The notes under the pieces were generated by a model. It had not been told where the DNA came from. It did no database searches and worked only from the letters and a program-made list of their open reading frames with translations. Below are positions 55,116 through 64,000 of a stretch of DNA of 64,000 nucleotides, in pieces. The first letter of the stretch is position 1. Each line of letters starts with the position of its first letter. Origin of the DNA: Cristatella mucedo (taxonomy: Eukaryota > Bryozoa > Phylactolaemata > Cristatellidae); the NCBI GenBank assembly GCA_009760855.2, contig WPIO01000127.1, positions 1-64,000 on the forward strand. Reading direction: 5' to 3'. The translations under genes and the position numbers were made by a program.

Positions 55116-55261
55116 CAGGATTACTATTATTATTATCATTATTACTATTTTATTACAGATGACCGCACATCGCCTGATGTGAGAGTGCATGCACGGTGCA
55201 GAGAGGCAAGCCGAGTCAGAGGATTCCAGACAAGAGAAGACAGGAGTTGACACTTGTCCAC

Positions 55262-55790
55262 AGGTTTTGTCGCTCACTTTTAGGTCTCTTCATTCTATGG
55301 CTCCAGCCTATCTTTCAGATATACTACCCCATCAGGAAAGCATCGTACCACTCGCTTTTCGGAATCGAACAGTCTAGAAATACCTCGTACAAACCTTAAA
55401 TCCTTTGGAGACCGTGCATTTAGCTCGTATGCTCCCACAGCCTGGAACTCCCTCCCGACCTGCATCAGAACATCCCCTGACCTGACCACATTTAAAAGAA
55501 ACTTAAAAACATACCTATTTAGGACAGCATTTAGTGGGTCCTTGTGATTCGTCCTCGATGTGCTTATGCGTGCTGACACTGTTCATGCTGCCACTAACCA
55601 CATTTGCATGCTGACCCAGTGCATGTAACCCCTAACCATGTTATTCATTTTGTTTGTTTTTCAAGCATGATTTTACTTACTATTCTATTGCGTATCACTT
55701 TGCAGCAAATGTAAAGCGCCTAGAAAGAGATTAAGTTCTCTGAGGGCGCTTTATCAAGTGCAATATTATTATTATTATTATTATTAGAGA
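55262..55790 (+). mobile_element. L2-A LINE 3' end, well preserved
   Basis: Starts TTTTGTCGCTCACTTTTAGG and runs to (ATT)n. The terminal arms AAAGCGCC (55713-55720) and GGCGCTTT (55745-55752) are perfectly complementary. A short non-LINE segment with an (ATT)n lies before it. Confidence 0.9.
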
Positions 55791-56490
55791 TGCAGCTAGT
55801 GATTCAAGTAACAGCTGCAAGTCTGCAGAGAGCATCCACTAGGTCCAGCGAACCGATCGCCCGAACATTGCACCGGCAGCCACAGACTTCTGCCTGAAGG
55901 AAATTTAGGCAAAGGTCGAGGTTACCATCTGGAAGCTGCAGCAACAAAATACTCATTGTGCGTGCAGCTTCGGTGGGGGGTCGCTACACATCAACCTCCT
56001 CAGCTAGAGAGTTCCTCCTCTGCTAGAGAGCTATGCAGCAACCTCTTGAGCTAGAGAGAGCTTCTCCTTCCCTAGAGAGCTACGCAGCAACCTCCTCATA
56101 GATAGAGACCTGCAGCAACAGTTAGAGAACAGTGGCCCTAAAGAAAGCTCCATACAGCTAACTGGGTTCAGCAGCAATCAGCAAAGTCTACGACGGGTGA
56201 TGATTTGAAACTGACACCTCTGAAAGCCATAGAAAGAAAGCTCTTGCAAGTTAGGCTATGCTGGTCAGGCATTCCGATGTTCCTTGCTTCCTTGCCGGGG
56301 CATAAGCACGAAGACAAAGGAAGGAACCGGCATAGAAAAGCATACACAGCCGACGGTTCTAGAAGCTGCATCACTAAAGGGACGGTCGCCTATGCCCACG
56401 GCCAGCAGGCGTGGCTAGCACAGAGCCAGCACTCAGTCTGACTGCCGGCGCTTGCCGCCAGCGAGTGTACATACAGCAGCCTGTGCCTAC
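55791..56490. other. Unassigned; imperfect GCTAGAGAGCT repeats
   Basis: At 55985-56130 a block like GCTAGAGAGCTATGCAGCAA recurs about three to four times with variation. No exon supported. Confidence 0.45.
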
Positions 56491-56720
56491 CTCTCGTGTT
56501 CCGCCAAAAGCATACACTTCGACGAGCCGTTGGTGCCTCTCCTGCTCTGCCGGTGCTGCTCGGCAATCCGCTGCGCCTCTCCGGAGGTGACGAGGCGCAG
56601 CGGTATGAAATGCTCCATCGGCGAGCTCACAGCGGCGGCTCCTGCAAAGCCAAACGGTGGCGCCAGCTGAATGTGGCTGCTGCTGCTGCTTTGCTGATGC
56701 TGCTGCTGCTTCTGCTTCTG
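56491..56720 (-). CDS. Possible exon, Gln/Ser-rich start
   Basis: The minus strand is open for 230 bases between an acceptor (CCCGGGTCGTAG) and a donor (GAGAG then GTAGGC), phase 0 to 2. It reads a Gln/Ser run, then HIQLAPPFGFAGAAAVSSP, MEHFIPLRLVTS and GEAQRIAEQHRQSRRGTNGS. Amphipathic and charged; family unknown. The opposite strand is also open in this GC-rich DNA, so caution is needed. Confidence 0.35.
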
Positions 56721-56804
56721 CTACGACCCGGGACTAGTGCAATCAACCCTGGGCCTTTGCCAACGACTAAGGTGTATTGGCACTGCCCAAAGCAGTTGGT
56801 CACA

Positions 56805-56925
56805 AAGGGTTTGAATCCTGCAGCAGAAAATCCCTTATTGCCCACTGAGAGAGGGAGGGATTGGCTACTAAGGCTCTTCTGCCAGTAGATAAATGAGGCT
56901 GCACTGAATCAGCCTTGACCCCTGC
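56805..56925 (+). mobile_element. SINE-A-related copy, diverged
   Basis: Box B GGTTTGAATCC followed by TAAGGCTCTTCTGCCAGTAG and GAGGCTGCACTGAATCAGC, the SINE-A 3' order with many changes. Confidence 0.6.
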
Positions 56926-58237
56926 TTTACAGTTGACAGGTCGAGAGGCTCTGCCCCCCCCCCCAGCAGCCAAGTGCCCACCAATCAACGACCAGTAGTA
57001 ATACGCCACTTTGATTCGTTTTCATTGCGAACGAACAACGCAGAAACTCGAAGCTGCAATTAGACCACGTGATTCTCACTGCCTGACAGCACCAGCCTGC
57101 GCCCGACTTGCCTCGTGCCAAATTCAATCTGCACATTTGGAAAGAATGAGAGACCGAGTGAGTGAGAATTCTGGTGACAGAGTGGCAGGCGGCGAGACTG
57201 CGACGTCAGAAAGGCACCGAAATGCCCGAACGAGTTCGGGTCGTCTCGCGAACACTGCAGCAGAGAAACTGGGTCAGAGGAACACAGACGGACACAGACG
57301 GAGAAGTTAGGGGTAAGCGAAAGCATAGAGACGGACTAAAATAGCGACAAGAAGAGGCAGCGAGCTACAGCGTCAGGCTCGTCACGAACTCGCAGCTCCA
57401 AAGAGGCACTCTGAAGTGATGCAGCTGTGCGGATGACAAGGCTGAGGCGGCTAGCAGCAGCAGCACTGCGTAGCAACACTAACACTGCGTCGCCCCTTCC
57501 CCCCCCCCGCCCCCGCCCCCGCAGCTGCATAAGAAGCGGCATCCTTCTCCTGCCGTCGCGCCTCCTAGCAGCCCTCCTCTGGCTTCGGCACGCCCCCCCC
57601 CCCCCCCCCCCCCCGCCGCGGCGGCTGCGCCCCGCCTCCGAACTACCAGCAATGCGGACAGCTACACCGCCAAAAGGGCGTGGTTCCAAACACCGAAGCA
57701 AAAACGGCCGAAAAAATAATGATAGCGGTCAAAAACTCCGTCACTAAAAGATCCTATCTGTTATCGCGTCGGGCCGCCACGCGGCCACTGCCTCGGACTC
57801 TGTACAGGCGTGGCAGTCGCCTGCTGTCGCTGACGCGAGCATTTCTCGTCTCGCCAACGAAAGTGAAAGTTAACTAACTTGCTCAAAATATACGGCTGGA
57901 AAATTGTTTGAGTCTTTGAGCGTTCTCCAGTATTGTTCAACCGAGCGAAGACCAAGCATACATAGCCAGTTCGACCAAAATCTTGGCCCACTCGCCAGGC
58001 ACAAGAATCTACCGCGTTGCCACGAGAATCCTCCCTCCAATGGGAAGATCTCTTTCCGGGCCTCCCCTTCCCCCCAACGCTTCCGGCGCCGACTTGTGCT
58101 GAACTTGTGCGTAATCACACGCTCCAGCGGCGGATTTTTTCTTCTGCTGCTTTTTTCCGTCGCCAACGCGTCGTAGAGTGACGATTGGCCGCTGGCACAC
58201 CAAACCTCCCGCTCCCTCAGCCTGCGTGTCGGCCCCG

Positions 58238-58270
<33 letters not shown>

Positions 58271-58304
58271 CGTGCGGTGCGTTTTCTGCAGCCACCCCTG
58301 CGCC
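56926..58304. other. GC-rich stretch with long poly-C runs, no reliable gene
   Basis: Runs of C at 56948, 57488, 57594-57614 and 58229-58268 (about 36 pure C) create Pro/Gly-repeat frames on both strands. CpG is frequent, so a promoter is possible, but I see no supported exon. Confidence 0.45.
58229..58268. repeat. Poly(C) tract, about 36 bases
   Basis: A near-pure C run; the minus strand is poly-G and could form G-quadruplexes. Confidence 0.97.
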
Positions 58305-58465
58305 TTAGCTCAAGGTTGTGCCATTCGCACACCACAGCCCAGGGTTTCGTGAGTTCGAGGTCGTGCAGCAGGGAATTCCATAATGTCCAGCAGCTAGCAG
58401 GGCTGACTGCCGCCAAAGCTCTTCTGCACCCGTATAAGTAGCTGAGACTGTTGAATCAGCAGTCC
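58305..58465 (+). mobile_element. SINE-A-related copy, diverged
   Basis: TTAGCTCAAGGTTG (box A-like), GAGTTCGAGGTC (box B-like), then CAAAGCTCTTCTGCACCCGT and AGACTGTTGAATCAGCAG. Confidence 0.55.
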
Positions 58466-59004
58466 TTTTACTTCTGTAAACCAATCAATTAGCCCAATAA
58501 ACGATCGAGACGGAAATTACAAAAGTGCCCAATAACTTCTGCTCAACTAGCTTTGGCATTCGCAAGGAATCTGAGTACCAGTCCGTGCACTCATGTACCG
58601 GCACTCTCTAGGGCACTATCTCGAGAGGTGACCTATTCAGAGCCGGTCAGCTGGAGCACTCCTGACCAGTGGTGTGCGGTGTACTTGAGCTGAGAAACTG
58701 TGTGAAGTTTCTTCGGAAGTGACCAACCCTCGTTATGCTTAGGGTTGTATCACAAGATGCGCAGCTTTCGGCGAGCTTCCTTGCACTTATTACCGTTTTT
58801 TAGTCGGGGCAGACATTTTTCTGGCCGACGCAGACGTTAATTCTCCCCTTCGCTCTTCTCAGCATCGAGCGACATCGAGGCGGCTTTGATTCTATCGTCT
58901 GCCTGCGGTAGGCGCAGGCGCACGGGCATGATGTGGACAGCAGCACCTTGGAGGACAAGGCAGGCTCTCTTCGAGTACGATGCTCAATCCATGTCCTAAG
59001 AGCT
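58466..59004. other. No gene recognised
   Basis: Unassigned unique DNA. Confidence 0.4.
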
Positions 59005-59150
59005 GGTGGTTTGGTCCAGCGGTTAAGGTGCTCGCCCCGACCAAGGGCTGGCTGAGGTCGTGGGCTCGAGCCCTGAGGCATATGTAAAGCGCCTGAATAG
59101 AGATTTAGCTCTCTTGGGGCGCTATACAAATGAATTTTATTATTATTAAG
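59005..59150 (+). mobile_element. SINE-B reference copy
   Basis: Box A region GGTTTGGTCCAGCGGTTAAG, box B GGCTCGAGCCC (59063-59073), then AAAGCGCC (59086-59093) paired with GGCGCT (59118-59123) and a TTTTATTATTATT tail. The tRNA-like head and L2-A-like tail are both clear. Confidence 0.93.
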
Positions 59151-59276
59151 CTGCTCACGTCACATTCAGAAAACCAGCTACCAGTGGAGTTTCACGAGGA
59201 TCAGTTCTCAGATCTTTGGTGTTCTCCATTTAATGCCATACCTCTGGGGAAAGAGATTCGGTCCCATAGGATTTGG

Positions 59277-59450
59277 CGGGCCGTAATGGCTCACTAGGTA
59301 AAGCGGTTGCTATTCACGACCTCGGCCCCGAGGTCGCAGGTTCGACTCCTGCGGTGGGCGATCCTTTATCGCCACTTCAAGCGGTGGTGATAGCCGTCAA
59401 GGCTCTTCTGTCGCTATACAAAAAGAGGCTGTTAAATCGGCTAGTTATCA
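59277..59450 (+). mobile_element. SINE-A reference copy
   Basis: Box A TGGCTCACTAGG (59287-59298), a 9-bp hairpin CGACCTCGG/CCGAGGTCG, then an intact T-arm GCAGG-TTCGACT-CCTGC whose box B GGTTCGACTCC is perfect. Then a hairpin GGCGATCCTTTATCGCC, the body, and CTATACAAAAAGAGGCTG. No ATT tail; ends ATCATATCATATC. Confidence 0.93.
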
Positions 59451-59689
59451 TATCATATCCCTTATCACTTTTGGCTGAAGATAACCAGTTGGCATTGTCA
59501 TTTCAACCACCGGAATTTGCTGCAGCGACTGACAAAGTGATTGCTTGCCTTTCGATTCGATCCTGAATGTCGGCTAATTGCCCCAAACTGAACTTGGATA
59601 AACATCGAATTCCTACTCATATAACACAAGCAGACAGCTGACCAAGGAAACTTCTGCTATTCTAATTGATAATTGACTAAAGTGCGACC
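59451..59689. other. No gene recognised
   Basis: Short unassigned stretch. Confidence 0.4.
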
Positions 59690-59960
59690 GTCATCGTGTG
59701 CTCTAAATGTAGGTATCCTCTTTCGTAGTAGCTGTAAGTCGAAAGTATTATGAACAAGATCGCTTCCTCACCTAGCCATCACTTGAGATCCCTGCCTAAG
59801 ATTGGGGCCGGTCTACCATGCTGGCTTGCTAAAAGTCTAGCTGGCACCTCGTTCTATCTCTGGATGGACTATTGTAACTCCGTTTTAGGTTGTAGCTAAC
59901 AGTTTCCTCGCCCATGCCAAGCTTCCGTGCTCTTCTTCTGCTCTTGTCGCGCTATACAAG
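59690..59960 (+). mobile_element. L2-like LINE fragment, third subfamily, decayed
   Basis: HHLRSLPKIGAGLPCWL followed by FYLWMDYCNSVLGC, the counterpart of the L2 block FHLRNIAKI...TSRLDYCNSLLAGL. Confidence 0.55.
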
Positions 59961-60950
59961 CGCCGGATGAGCAGTTACATGCTCCCGATACCTTTATGAA
60001 GTCCAGCAATAACTCATCTGTTATCAGGCGAAGGCGGGGGTTTCCAGAAAAACTTGGGCCGCTTGCATTGCAAGTAACAGAATCAGACTTCGAGGCAGAA
60101 ATCGGCTATTTTCCATGGTAAACTATCTTTCCGGGCCGCTGGGATGTTTTCGTTTCGGTCAGTTAGCAGTCAGCTAGCTCAAACCGTCGGCGAACCTCCT
60201 CCTCCACTGCCAAAGAGCTGCTAAGTAAACTGGATCCAATACACCTCCAATACGAGGCCTTCATATTTTCGACACTATATAGGAGCATTATACTCATGAA
60301 TCGTTAAGCCCTGATTGGTCGGTGGTGGTCATCCACAATTCATTAAAACTGCCTGCCCCATGCGGCAATGCCAGCTGCAGCGTGGCTGAACCCGAAGAGA
60401 GAGGGGGCGTTTACACCGTCAAAGAATTACGTCCGATGGGAGCACACCCTTCAATGAAGTCAAGATGGTCTCGCTTGCTCCTCTAAGCGAAATGTCGAGA
60501 ACGAAATGTCCAGAACCGCCAGTATAGTGTAAACATCGAAGGTGCATCATACATGCCCAGAGTTGTTGCTGCACGAGCCCTCACTGTGATAAGCGGCTGC
60601 CTTGTGTAGGTCCCTGCAAGGAGCCTTTGTCTCGCAGAACTGGTAATCATTCGTTAGTTAAAATTACATTGTCCGAACGCTCTGGGCATTTTGTGAAGTA
60701 CGCGAAACTTGCATTGGCACAAAACCTTCCGAGTGAGCTCACACTGTGCCAAACATAGAGTGGTACAAACTGGTAGGCCTCATTGTATTCAAAGGGAATA
60801 GCATAAAACACAAAAGAGCGGCCGTAACAGAAAACGCTTACACGACGAGCTTTATACAAACTATGTCATAGAATGCTGACAGAGGAATGCTTGATTTTCG
60901 GAGCACGGCGATGAGAGCCAATTAGTCCTCAGCCACCATATCCGGGTGCT
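59961..60950. other. No gene recognised
   Basis: Unassigned DNA; short frames only. Confidence 0.4.
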
Positions 60951-61400
60951 GTGGAATGTACACAAATTAGTCCCGAGCCGGTGCCGCGGAGGAGCACGAC
61001 ACCTCACTACAGCAGCTCAATGCAGCGAGGTGGCACAGCAGCCAGCGGGCGTCTGCTGAGCCCACAAAGCGGCCGCGCGAGCTCGTGCACAGCGCCCCCA
61101 GCGGCAGCGGGGCGCTTGCCTTCTAGACGATAATTTGTTGTGTGCTGAAACATCCCTGGCCTGTACACACAGCAAAGGGCAGGAGCAGACAGCCACGCCT
61201 TTGCCGTCCTGCGATGACAGCAAAGTTCAGGTTCAGGTGAGCAGCACTGGCCTGAGAAGCAGCAGAGTTGCAGCAGCAGACGCTGCGGCGGCCAGTGACC
61301 CGCTGTGGGCGACAGAACGCAGCGACGACCTGCCACCGCTGACGCTAAACGTGTCGTCATTTACCTCTGAAAAAACAAACGAAAGTGCAGCCTTTTAGTG
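60951..61400 (+). CDS. Possible exon region, GC-rich, frame uncertain
   Basis: Two plus-strand frames are open over 60951-61133, one reading MECTQISPEPVPRRSTTPHY and the other EEHDTSLQQLNAARWHSSQR. A donor-like GTTCAG then GTGAGC lies at 61237. The minus strand is open too. Something coding may be here, but I cannot pick the frame. Confidence 0.25.
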
Positions 61401-62149
61401 CAACGTAAAGAATACCGCAAGACAACCACAGCCAAATACATGGCGAATTACTTATTGTACACGAGCCGATACAAAACAAGCCCGCTGGCAGCACGTGCGA
61501 CCAGGCGTACAGAAGCGATACGACACGGCTGCAGGGCACCGGCTGCCGGGCAGGCCGCGGGCTCTGCGCGCGACCGACCTGGTGGACATGCACTTGCTTG
61601 CGCCGGTTTTTAAGCACCTTCCGCGGCCCCAGCAGTTAGGAGACTCTAGCGACCCAAAAAGTGAGCACGCCTAGCAGCAGAAATCGGCTCCATGTTATAT
61701 GACTACCGGCAAGCCGGGCTATAAAAAGCTTACACTCTTTTTCTTAATGAACACGCTCTAAGAATTAAACGGCATAGATAGAACATTGTTGCGAATATTT
61801 TTGAGAAACTACGGGGGGGGGGGGAATTCCGAAATATGCCAGCCCCTCGCCAATTCCTCATCGGGCCGTCTCGAAGGTAGCTAATGCTGCTGTACAACGT
61901 ACGTATTCCTTAGCCCAAGGAGCTCGGCTTGTTCGATGAGGGTGTGCTGCTAGCACTTCGAGAACAAGGAGCTGGCAACAGAATGAGGTGTTGGCCTTCT
62001 ACGATGAGTGTACAGGTGCATGAGGTGGCGGCTGAGTTCGAGGTGGGAGGTGTGGCTGAAGGCAAACTGACGCAGCCTAGGGCACATAGGCAAGAAGAGC
62101 GTGGATACTAACATTGTGAGCAGCACGAGGAAATGCTTATTGACAGTGC
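61401..62149. other. No gene recognised
   Basis: A G10 run near 61813. No family match. Confidence 0.4.
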
Positions 62150-62250
62150 AATAATATAATAATAATAATAATGTACTTGATAAAGCGCCCTCGGAGAACT
62201 TAATCTCTCTCTAGGCGCTTTACATTTGCTGCAAAGGGAATAGCAAACAC
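62150..62250 (-). mobile_element. L2-A 3' tail
   Basis: ATAATAATAATAATAATGTA tail and the stem-loop arms AAAGCGCC / GGCGCTTT. Confidence 0.88.
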
Positions 62251-62354
62251 GTGTGCTGTGGATATGCATCTGCTAAGAGTGACGTCACCCCACCACTGTT
62301 CTTTATGCTATTCCTTATGGCCTCCCTTATTTGGCTAGGGAAAGAGGCTTCTAC

Positions 62355-62481
<127 letters not shown>

Positions 62482-62519
62482 CCTCTCTCTCTCACTATCT
62501 CTCTCTCTCTTTCTCTCTT

Positions 62520-62921
62520 CTGCTGCAGCACATTTGGCTGAGCCTGTATTGTTATCGAAAAGATCGGCTACTGATGTAGGCCGAACGCCCAGTCGCGGCC
62601 GGTCCACATCGCTCTACAGTCGCACTATGGGGGGATCCGACCAGGCGAGGCCACTGTGTCAGTGCCGCGCATGCATTCGTCAAAAAAGTACCCGACTCAA
62701 ACTGCTGGCTATCAAGCAAGTTGGAATTCAAATCTCTATTACTCAGCTTCGGGGTCTTTATAAATTGCAGCAACGTAACGAGCATAGGCACACAGCGCAG
62801 CACTGCAAAGCCGGGGTCTCTGCATCGACCGCAGATTTGACATGAGACACAAGCTACTAGGCCCAGCCTGCCACCGACAAACTGAAGCGGCCTCTCTAAT
62901 CGAAGAGCCGTGGAGTAATAA
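62520..62921. other. No gene recognised
   Basis: Unassigned DNA with a (TAA)n start of the next L2 tail at its end. Confidence 0.4.
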
Positions 62922-63435
62922 TAATAACAATAACAATATACTTAATAAAGCGCCCTCAGAGAACTCGATCTCTTTCGAGGCGCTTTACATTTGCTGCAAA
63001 GGGAAATGCAATTGAATGGTGAGTAATATCATGCTTGATAAGCAAACAACGTGAATAACATGGTTAGGGGTGACATGCACAGGGTCAGCATGCAAAAGTG
63101 GTTAGTGGCAGCATGCACCGTGTCAGCACGCATAAGCACATGAAGGACGAATCACAGGGACCCACTAAATGCTGTCCTAAATAGGTGTTTTTAAGTTCTT
63201 TTTAAATGTGGTCAGGTTCGGGGATGTTCTGACGCAAGTCGGGAGGGAGTTCCAGGCTTTGGGAGCATATGAACTAAATGCACGGTCTCCAAAGGATTTG
63301 AAGTATTGGTAGACTGTTGGATTCCGAAAAGCGGGTGGTACGATGCTTGGCCTGGTGTAGGAGTAGATCTGAGAGATAGGCTGAAGCCAGAGAAATGAAG
63401 GGACCTAAAAGTGAGCGACAAAACCTTGAAGTGCA
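62922..63435 (-). mobile_element. L2-A LINE 3' end
   Basis: Tail, stem-loop, 3' UTR and C-terminal ORF2 on the minus strand, truncated after CAAAACCTTGAAGT. Confidence 0.88.
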
Positions 63436-63599
63436 AGCGAAACTCGGCCACGCCTTCATTCGGAGTTTCAACTCGAACATCCTGCTCTCAAGCAAGAACC
63501 TGCTAGTTCAGTTCGACCTCGAATCTATTTTGCTGCGTGAAGTTTGACAAGCTCCAAGAGTAGTAACGCCCCAGACTTTGATAGCAGAAATACACACGC

Positions 63600-63839
63600 T
63601 TATATCCAACAGGTAGGGGGCAGGGCCATGAACCCACTCAGCAGCAGCCAAAACTGAGCGGTAGCAGCAGCAGTGGCTTCAGCCGTACCGTAGAGCTGTA
63701 CAACGTCGTAGTTGCGTCCATACTTATTGACCCCTTGGCAGACGTAGTAGGTGAAGTCGGCTGGCTGCACCTGCAGCACGGTAAGCGTGTAGAACATGCT
63801 GTCCACCGTGCTCATGCTCAGTCCGGCCACTGTCACGAT
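63600..63839 (-). CDS. Last exon of an Ig-domain cell-surface protein
   Basis: Minus-strand exon: acceptor CTTTCGGCCGTGTTTGCAG, phase 0, 79 residues then TAA. It contains the E-to-G strands of an I/V-set Ig domain (YTLTVLQVQPADFTYYVCQG, then VNKYGRNYDVVQLYG, where D..YYVC is the conserved Asp-Tyr-Cys motif). A short Ala/Thr spacer and a hydrophobic tail (AQFWLLLSGFMALPP) follow. A C-terminal hydrophobic stretch without a cytoplasmic tail suggests a GPI anchor, as in lachesin/IgLON-type adhesion proteins. The other Ig domains and signal peptide lie beyond the right edge. The domain call is firm. The anchor type and subfamily are inference. Confidence 0.75.
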   Translation of the reverse strand: MVTVAGLSMSTVDSMFYTLTVLQVQPADFTYYVCQGVNKYGRNYDVVQLYGTAEATAAATAQFWLLLSGFMALPPTCWI

Positions 63840-63882
63840 CTGCAAACACGGCCGAAAGCGGTGTGAGCTCTCCCGGGCTCGT

Positions 63883-64000
63883 ATCCGACTCTCTCTGTCG
63901 GTGTGTCTCTGTCTGTGTCTCTCTGTGTCTCTCCCTCTCTCTCTGCCTGTGTCTCTCTGTCTGTGTCTCCTCTGTCTCTGTCTCTCTCTCTCTCTCTGTC
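63883..64000. repeat. CT/GT-rich imperfect microsatellite at right edge
   Basis: CTCTCTGTCTGTGTCTCT-type repeats to the window end. It lies in the intron upstream of the Ig exon. Confidence 0.9.

Noticed and set aside
57336-58441. Many Pro/Gly/Ala/Arg-rich frames on both strands
   Set aside because: Produced by poly-C runs and high GC; none has paired splice sites or a family match.
59277-59380. tRNA gene at the SINE-A head
   Set aside because: The T-arm and boxes are present, but there is no closed acceptor stem, and the same head recurs with the same SINE body elsewhere.

Overview
This window looks like nuclear DNA from a bilaterian invertebrate. A lophotrochozoan or flatworm-type animal is my guess; the sequence does not fix the phylum. 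Coding DNA is split into short exons with consensus GT/AG junctions. It carries animal families: a RING/B-box/coiled-coil TRIM protein with an NHL-like propeller, and the last exon of a membrane-tethered immunoglobulin-domain protein. Most of the rest is non-LTR retrotransposon debris, tRNA-derived SINEs, a Tigger-type DNA transposon, minisatellites and long microsatellites. There are no operons, ribosome binding sites, CRISPR arrays or rRNA genes.

Layout. 0.4-8.3 kb: a three-exon TRIM gene on the minus strand, with a large second intron holding a broken L2 LINE. 9.8-14.3 kb: L2 copies and one isolated plus-strand exon (11.8 kb). 14.5-17.1 kb: a decayed Tigger/pogo transposon whose transposase frame is interrupted by simple-repeat expansions. 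17.3-24 kb: mostly unassigned, with two long decayed plus-strand reading frames (19.0-19.5 and 22.3-23.0 kb) and a possible solo LTR. 24.5-34.7 kb: dense LINE and SINE fragments, TG and AT microsatellites, and a minus-strand exon at 27.3 kb. 35-43 kb: an E-box array, a Walker-B-like exon, a 14-bp minisatellite, and a two-exon plus-strand gene for an Ala/Gln-rich protein whose intron is full of SINEs and L2. 43-55.8 kb: mostly LINEs plus an 18-bp minisatellite, and a second exon (52.2 kb) that may belong to the same SWSAP1-like ATPase gene as the 35.2-kb exon. 56-61.5 kb: GC-rich DNA with poly-C runs and weak exon candidates. 62-64 kb: CT microsatellites, an L2 copy and the Ig-domain exon.

Repeat families. 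'L2-A' is an L2-clade LINE ending in a stem-loop followed by (ATT)n. 'L2-B' is a second L2-like LINE with a different 3' end. 'SINE-A' has a tRNA-like head with an intact T-arm and box B. 'SINE-B' has a tRNA-like head joined to a copy of the L2-A 3' stem-loop, which suggests it is mobilised by L2-A. All family names come from reading translated sequence by eye. No database search was run, and coordinates of degraded repeats are approximate.
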